From the NCBI GenBank assembly GCA_900114805.1, contig FOZN01000003.1, positions 569,943 through 633,942 of the forward strand: 64,000 nt of DNA, in the 5' to 3' direction. The stretch's first letter is position 1, and the number at the start of each line of letters is the position of its first letter. The notes beneath the pieces were generated by a model, which was not told where the DNA came from, searched no databases, and worked only from the letters and a program-made list of their open reading frames with translations. The translations under genes and the position numbers were made by a program. This DNA comes from Agrococcus baldri. Lineage in GTDB: Bacteria; Actinomycetota; Actinomycetes; Actinomycetales; Microbacteriaceae. This document shows positions 60,590-64,000 of this stretch, piece by piece.

Positions 60590-61150
60590 ATGCTGCAGAA
60601 CATCCCCGGCTACCAGCCCGGCACCTTCGTCATCGACGGCTCGCACTCCAACGTCACCTTCTCGGTGCGCCACATGATGGTCGCCAAGGTGCGCGGTGAG
60701 ATCGAGGGCCTCGAGGGCACCATCGTGCTCGGCGAGAATCCCGAGGAGTCGTCGATCACGGCGACGATCGACCCGAGGACGATCAACACCAAGAACGCCG
60801 ATCGCGACGCGCACCTGCGGTCGAACGACTTCTTCGCCATCGAGGAGAACCCGGAGTGGACGTTCGTCTCCACCGGCGCGCACGTCGAGGGCGACGACCT
60901 CTACATCGACGGCGACCTGCAGCTGCGCGGCGTCACCAAGCCCGTCTCGCTGCTGGTCGAGTTCGGCGGCATCGGCCCGGACACCTGGGGCAACACCCGC
61001 GCCGGCGCGTCGGCCCGCACGCGCATCAAGCGCACCGACTTCGGCATCAGCTGGAACGTCGCGATCGAGACCGGCGGCGTCATGCTGTCCGACGACGTCG
61101 ACGTGGAGATCGAGATCTCGGCCATCAAGCAGGTTCCTGCAACGGTCTGA
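60590..61150 (+). CDS. YceI-family lipid-binding protein
   Basis: 186 residues, no signal peptide. YceI lipocalin-like barrel: FVIDGSHSNVTFSVRHMMVA, ADRDAHLRSNDFFAIEENPE and DLQLRGVTKPVSLLVEFGG. Probably binds isoprenoid or quinone-like lipids. Followed by a strong terminator. Confidence 0.92.
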   Translation: MLQNIPGYQPGTFVIDGSHSNVTFSVRHMMVAKVRGEIEGLEGTIVLGENPEESSITATIDPRTINTKNADRDAHLRSNDFFAIEENPEWTFVSTGAHVEGDDLYIDGDLQLRGVTKPVSLLVEFGGIGPDTWGNTRAGASARTRIKRTDFGISWNVAIETGGVMLSDDVDVEIEISAIKQVPATV

Positions 61151-61158
61151 TCCGCCTG

Positions 61159-61196
61159 CGAAGCGGGGCCCGGGCACCAGCCTCGGCCCCGCTTCG
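61159..61196 (+). terminator. Terminator after the YceI gene
   Basis: Perfect 12-bp stem CGAAGCGGGGCC/GGCCCCGCTTCG with a 14-base loop, 9 bp after the stop codon. Confidence 0.8.
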
Positions 61197-61237
61197 TCGT
61201 CGGCGGGCGCAGCCGCATCCGCTCGTGCCGGGAAGGC

Positions 61238-61480
61238 TCAGGGGCCGGTGAAGCACGCGAGCGCGTCCTCCAGTGCCCAGCCGCGGCCGATGGGCAGCAT
61301 GGTGGTGCCACCCGGCAGCAGCCGGCGGGCCTCGTAGGCAGCGCCGTCGACCCTGGCGATGTAGCCGAGGGCGAGACCGGATGCGCTGCTGACGCGCCAG
61401 AGGTCGTCGCGCACGCGCCGGGTCGCGACGTGCGGGGCGTGCGGCGCCCTGCTGCGCTGGGTGCCGGTCATGATCGCCAT
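61238..61480 (-). CDS. Small hypothetical protein
   Basis: 80 residues, basic N-terminus, then VRDDLWRVSSASGLALGYIA and RRLLPGGTTMLPIGRGWALE, a compact beta-rich pattern seen in small actinobacterial proteins of unknown role. Divergent from msrA, convergent with the YceI gene. Confidence 0.6.
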   Translation of the reverse strand: MAIMTGTQRSRAPHAPHVATRRVRDDLWRVSSASGLALGYIARVDGAAYEARRLLPGGTTMLPIGRGWALEDALACFTGP

Positions 61481-61562
61481 GGGTGCTCCTCTCGGTCGTC
61501 TGCGACGCTACGACGGGCCGCCGACATGCGGTGCGCACGGCGACGCGGGATAGTCTCGGAGC

Positions 61563-62087
61563 ATGCAGGAGATGGTGCTCGCCGGTGGTTGCTTCTGGTG
61601 CTTGGATGCCGCGTACCGCGTCGTCGACGGCGTGGAGGAGGTCGTCTCCGGCTACACCGGCGGCACGGCGGTGGACCCGAGCTACGAGCTCGTCTGCACC
61701 GGCTCGACCGGGCACGCCGAGGCGGTGAAGGTCATCTACGACGAGACCCGGGTGCCGACCGAGGTGGTGCTCGACATGTTCTTCACCATGCACGACCCAC
61801 GGCAGCTGAACCGCCAGGGCAACGACATCGGCACGCAGTACCGCTCGGCGATGTTCTACCGCGATGCGGCCGAGCAGGAGCGCTTCGCCCGCGCGATCGA
61901 CCGCGCGGGCGAGTGGTGGCCGGGGGAGCTGGTGACCGCCCTCGAGCCGCTGGGCGCGTTCTACCCTGCCGAGGAGCATCACCAGGACTTCTTCGCGAAG
62001 AACCCCACCCAGGGGTACTGCCTCGCGGTCGCCGCGCCCAAGGTGAACAAGATCCGTGCGGGCTTCGCCGACTACCTGCGCGTCTGA
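61563..62087 (+). CDS. msrA: Peptide methionine sulfoxide reductase MsrA
   Basis: 174 residues. Active site AGGCFWCLDAAYR, GYTGGTAVDPSYELVCTGST and RSAMFY and YHQ-type block AEEHHQDFF are characteristic. It repairs oxidised methionine (S-sulfoxide). The resolving cysteine is probably the one in GYCLAVAAPK. Confidence 0.95.
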   Translation: MQEMVLAGGCFWCLDAAYRVVDGVEEVVSGYTGGTAVDPSYELVCTGSTGHAEAVKVIYDETRVPTEVVLDMFFTMHDPRQLNRQGNDIGTQYRSAMFYRDAAEQERFARAIDRAGEWWPGELVTALEPLGAFYPAEEHHQDFFAKNPTQGYCLAVAAPKVNKIRAGFADYLRV

Positions 62088-62149
62088 GTTGTCCACAGCC
62101 CGCTCGCGCGATCCGGCGGCCGGCGCGCGATGGGAGCATCCTCCGTGGC

Positions 62150-62629
62150 ATGAATGATGCAATCACTGTCGTCGGGTCGCTCGGAGCTGACCCGATCCTG
62201 AAGTCCGTCAACGGCGACCGCGTCGCCGAGTTCCGTCTGGCCTGCACGTCCCGCCGCAAGGAGGGGGAGGAGTGGGTGGACGGCCACACCAACTGGTATT
62301 CCATCGAGGCCTGGGGCAGGTTCGCCGAGCACGTGGCAGCGTCGCTGCGCAAGGGCGACATCGTGGTCCTGCTTGGCAAGCTCAAGATCGATCAGTGGGA
62401 GTCCGGTGACAAGCGCGGCACGAGCGTGAAGATCCGCGCCGAGCACGTCGGCCACTCGCTGCGAGTCGGTCCGTCGACCAAGGAGCGGCGCACGGCACCG
62501 CCCCAGGACCAGGACGATCCCGGCTACCCGCAGGAGCGGCAGCATGACCTCGCGCTCGCTGGTGCCGGCCATTCCGTCGGGCAGTCGTCGTGGACCGATC
62601 CGGCGGCCTCGATCCACGACGCGGCATAG
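62150..62629 (+). CDS. Second single-stranded DNA-binding protein (chromosomal)
   Basis: 159 residues with OB-fold: NDAITVVGSLGADPILKSVN, FRLACTSRRKEGEEWVDGHT, LRKGDIVVLLGKLKIDQWES. It resembles the short SsbB-type paralogues of Actinobacteria rather than the essential SSB, and lacks the acidic C-terminal tip. A role in competence or DNA uptake is known for SsbB relatives. Confidence 0.85.
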   Translation: MNDAITVVGSLGADPILKSVNGDRVAEFRLACTSRRKEGEEWVDGHTNWYSIEAWGRFAEHVAASLRKGDIVVLLGKLKIDQWESGDKRGTSVKIRAEHVGHSLRVGPSTKERRTAPPQDQDDPGYPQERQHDLALAGAGHSVGQSSWTDPAASIHDAA

Positions 62630-62666
62630 GCTGAAGGCGTCCCTGTCCAGGAGCGAAGGAGGGCGT

Positions 62667-63131
62667 GTGCGTCCGTTCGCAGCACTCGCCCTGCTCGCGT
62701 CGCTCGTGCTCGCAGGCTGCTCGTCCGCACCGCTGACGCGCGGGCCTGGCACCGAGCCGACGACAGGGACGCCCGCAGCCTCGGCCGCGCCGAGAGGCAC
62801 GGAGGCGCCGACCACGGACGCGCCCGCGCCGGAGGAGCCGGAGGCGGACGCCGAGCTGGACGCGTTCCGCGCGGCGATCGCCGGTGGGACGCACGCAGAC
62901 CCCGGCGCGCTGGTGGCCGCCGTCGAGGCCGCGGGCTTCGATCGCTCGGCGATCGAGCGCACCCGCGAGATCGACTCGCTCGGGGCTCCCGTCACGTTCC
63001 TGGAGATCGCGGTCCGCGTCGAGGACGGCTGTCTGGTCGGCCAGGTCGGCGCCGGCGAGCCGCTCGCGCTGCGCACCGCTGCGCTCGGCGGCGGCGGGTG
63101 TCTGGTGGGTGACGTCATCCGCCTAGACTGA
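62667..63131 (+). CDS. Putative lipoprotein
   Basis: 154 residues, GTG start. A signal peptide ends with the lipobox LVLAGC (Cys near 18), followed by a threonine/proline-rich spacer and a small domain of about 85 residues (AFRAAIAGGTHADPGALVAA). Function unknown. 4 bp separate its stop from the ettA start. Confidence 0.8.
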   Translation: MRPFAALALLASLVLAGCSSAPLTRGPGTEPTTGTPAASAAPRGTEAPTTDAPAPEEPEADAELDAFRAAIAGGTHADPGALVAAVEAAGFDRSAIERTREIDSLGAPVTFLEIAVRVEDGCLVGQVGAGEPLALRTAALGGGGCLVGDVIRLD

Positions 63132-63135
63132 GGGC

Positions 63136-64000
<865 letters not shown>

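Overview
The window is high-GC actinobacterial DNA, most likely from the order Micrococcales (Microbacteriaceae-like). The right end (about 58.1-64 kb) looks like ordinary chromosome: tRNA-His, oligoribonuclease, a HAD phosphatase, tRNA-Arg, DedA, YceI, MsrA, SSB, a lipoprotein and EttA. Nearly everything to the left belongs to a large integrative conjugative element (ICE). Its large serine recombinase gene (56458-58131) ends inside the 3' end of tRNA-His. The left end of the ICE lies outside the window. No database was consulted; family names rest on recognised motifs and gene order.

Layout. (1) 1-3320: 5' part of a class 1 integron (intI1 fragment, weak Pc promoter, attI1), cassettes dfrA and gcuC, then qacEdelta1, sul1 and orf5. 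(2) 3321-5852: a Tn5564-type transposon (IS481-family transposase plus the chloramphenicol exporter cmx) that cuts off the last codons of orf5. (3) 5850-10543: a complete qatDCBA anti-phage operon on the minus strand. (4) 10784-18034: MobF relaxase with a decayed duplicate of its own start, a Mrr-like nuclease, a putative abortive-infection protein and a frameshifted cytosine methyltransferase. (5) 18147-22225: divergent ABC-F ribosome-protection gene and erm rRNA methylase, each with a tiny leader ORF, then an AraC regulator. (6) 22436-37928 and 52633-56277: ICE backbone, with ArdC-like, prim-pol, DUF2637 and ParB-like genes and a type IV secretion operon (VirB8-like, M23 hydrolase, two DUF6112 pilin-like proteins, VirB6-like, SCO6880-like, VirB4, VirD4, SSB). 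Two antisense cargo genes sit inside the operon. (7) 37926-52520: an arsenic/cadmium resistance island inserted exactly at the virB4 stop codon. It carries arsN, arsR, a flavoprotein, arsO, a frameshifted MFS gene, cmtR-cadA, arsC, arsR-arsC, acr3, trxA and trxB, and ends in a three-gene recombinase unit.

How it works together. The relaxase, VirD4, VirB4 and membrane proteins should move the element by single-strand conjugation. ArdC and SSB protect incoming DNA, and the ParB-like and prim-pol proteins may help maintenance. Cargo gives resistance to trimethoprim, sulfonamides, chloramphenicol, probably macrolide-type drugs, arsenic and cadmium/lead, plus phage defence. A recurring motif with core GYGCACCTS stands in front of at least nine backbone transcription units and probably marks one shared regulon; it is the most novel-looking signal here. 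The second is the mirrored pair of short leader ORFs (MGTLIFAR and MGALIR) in front of erm and the ABC-F gene.
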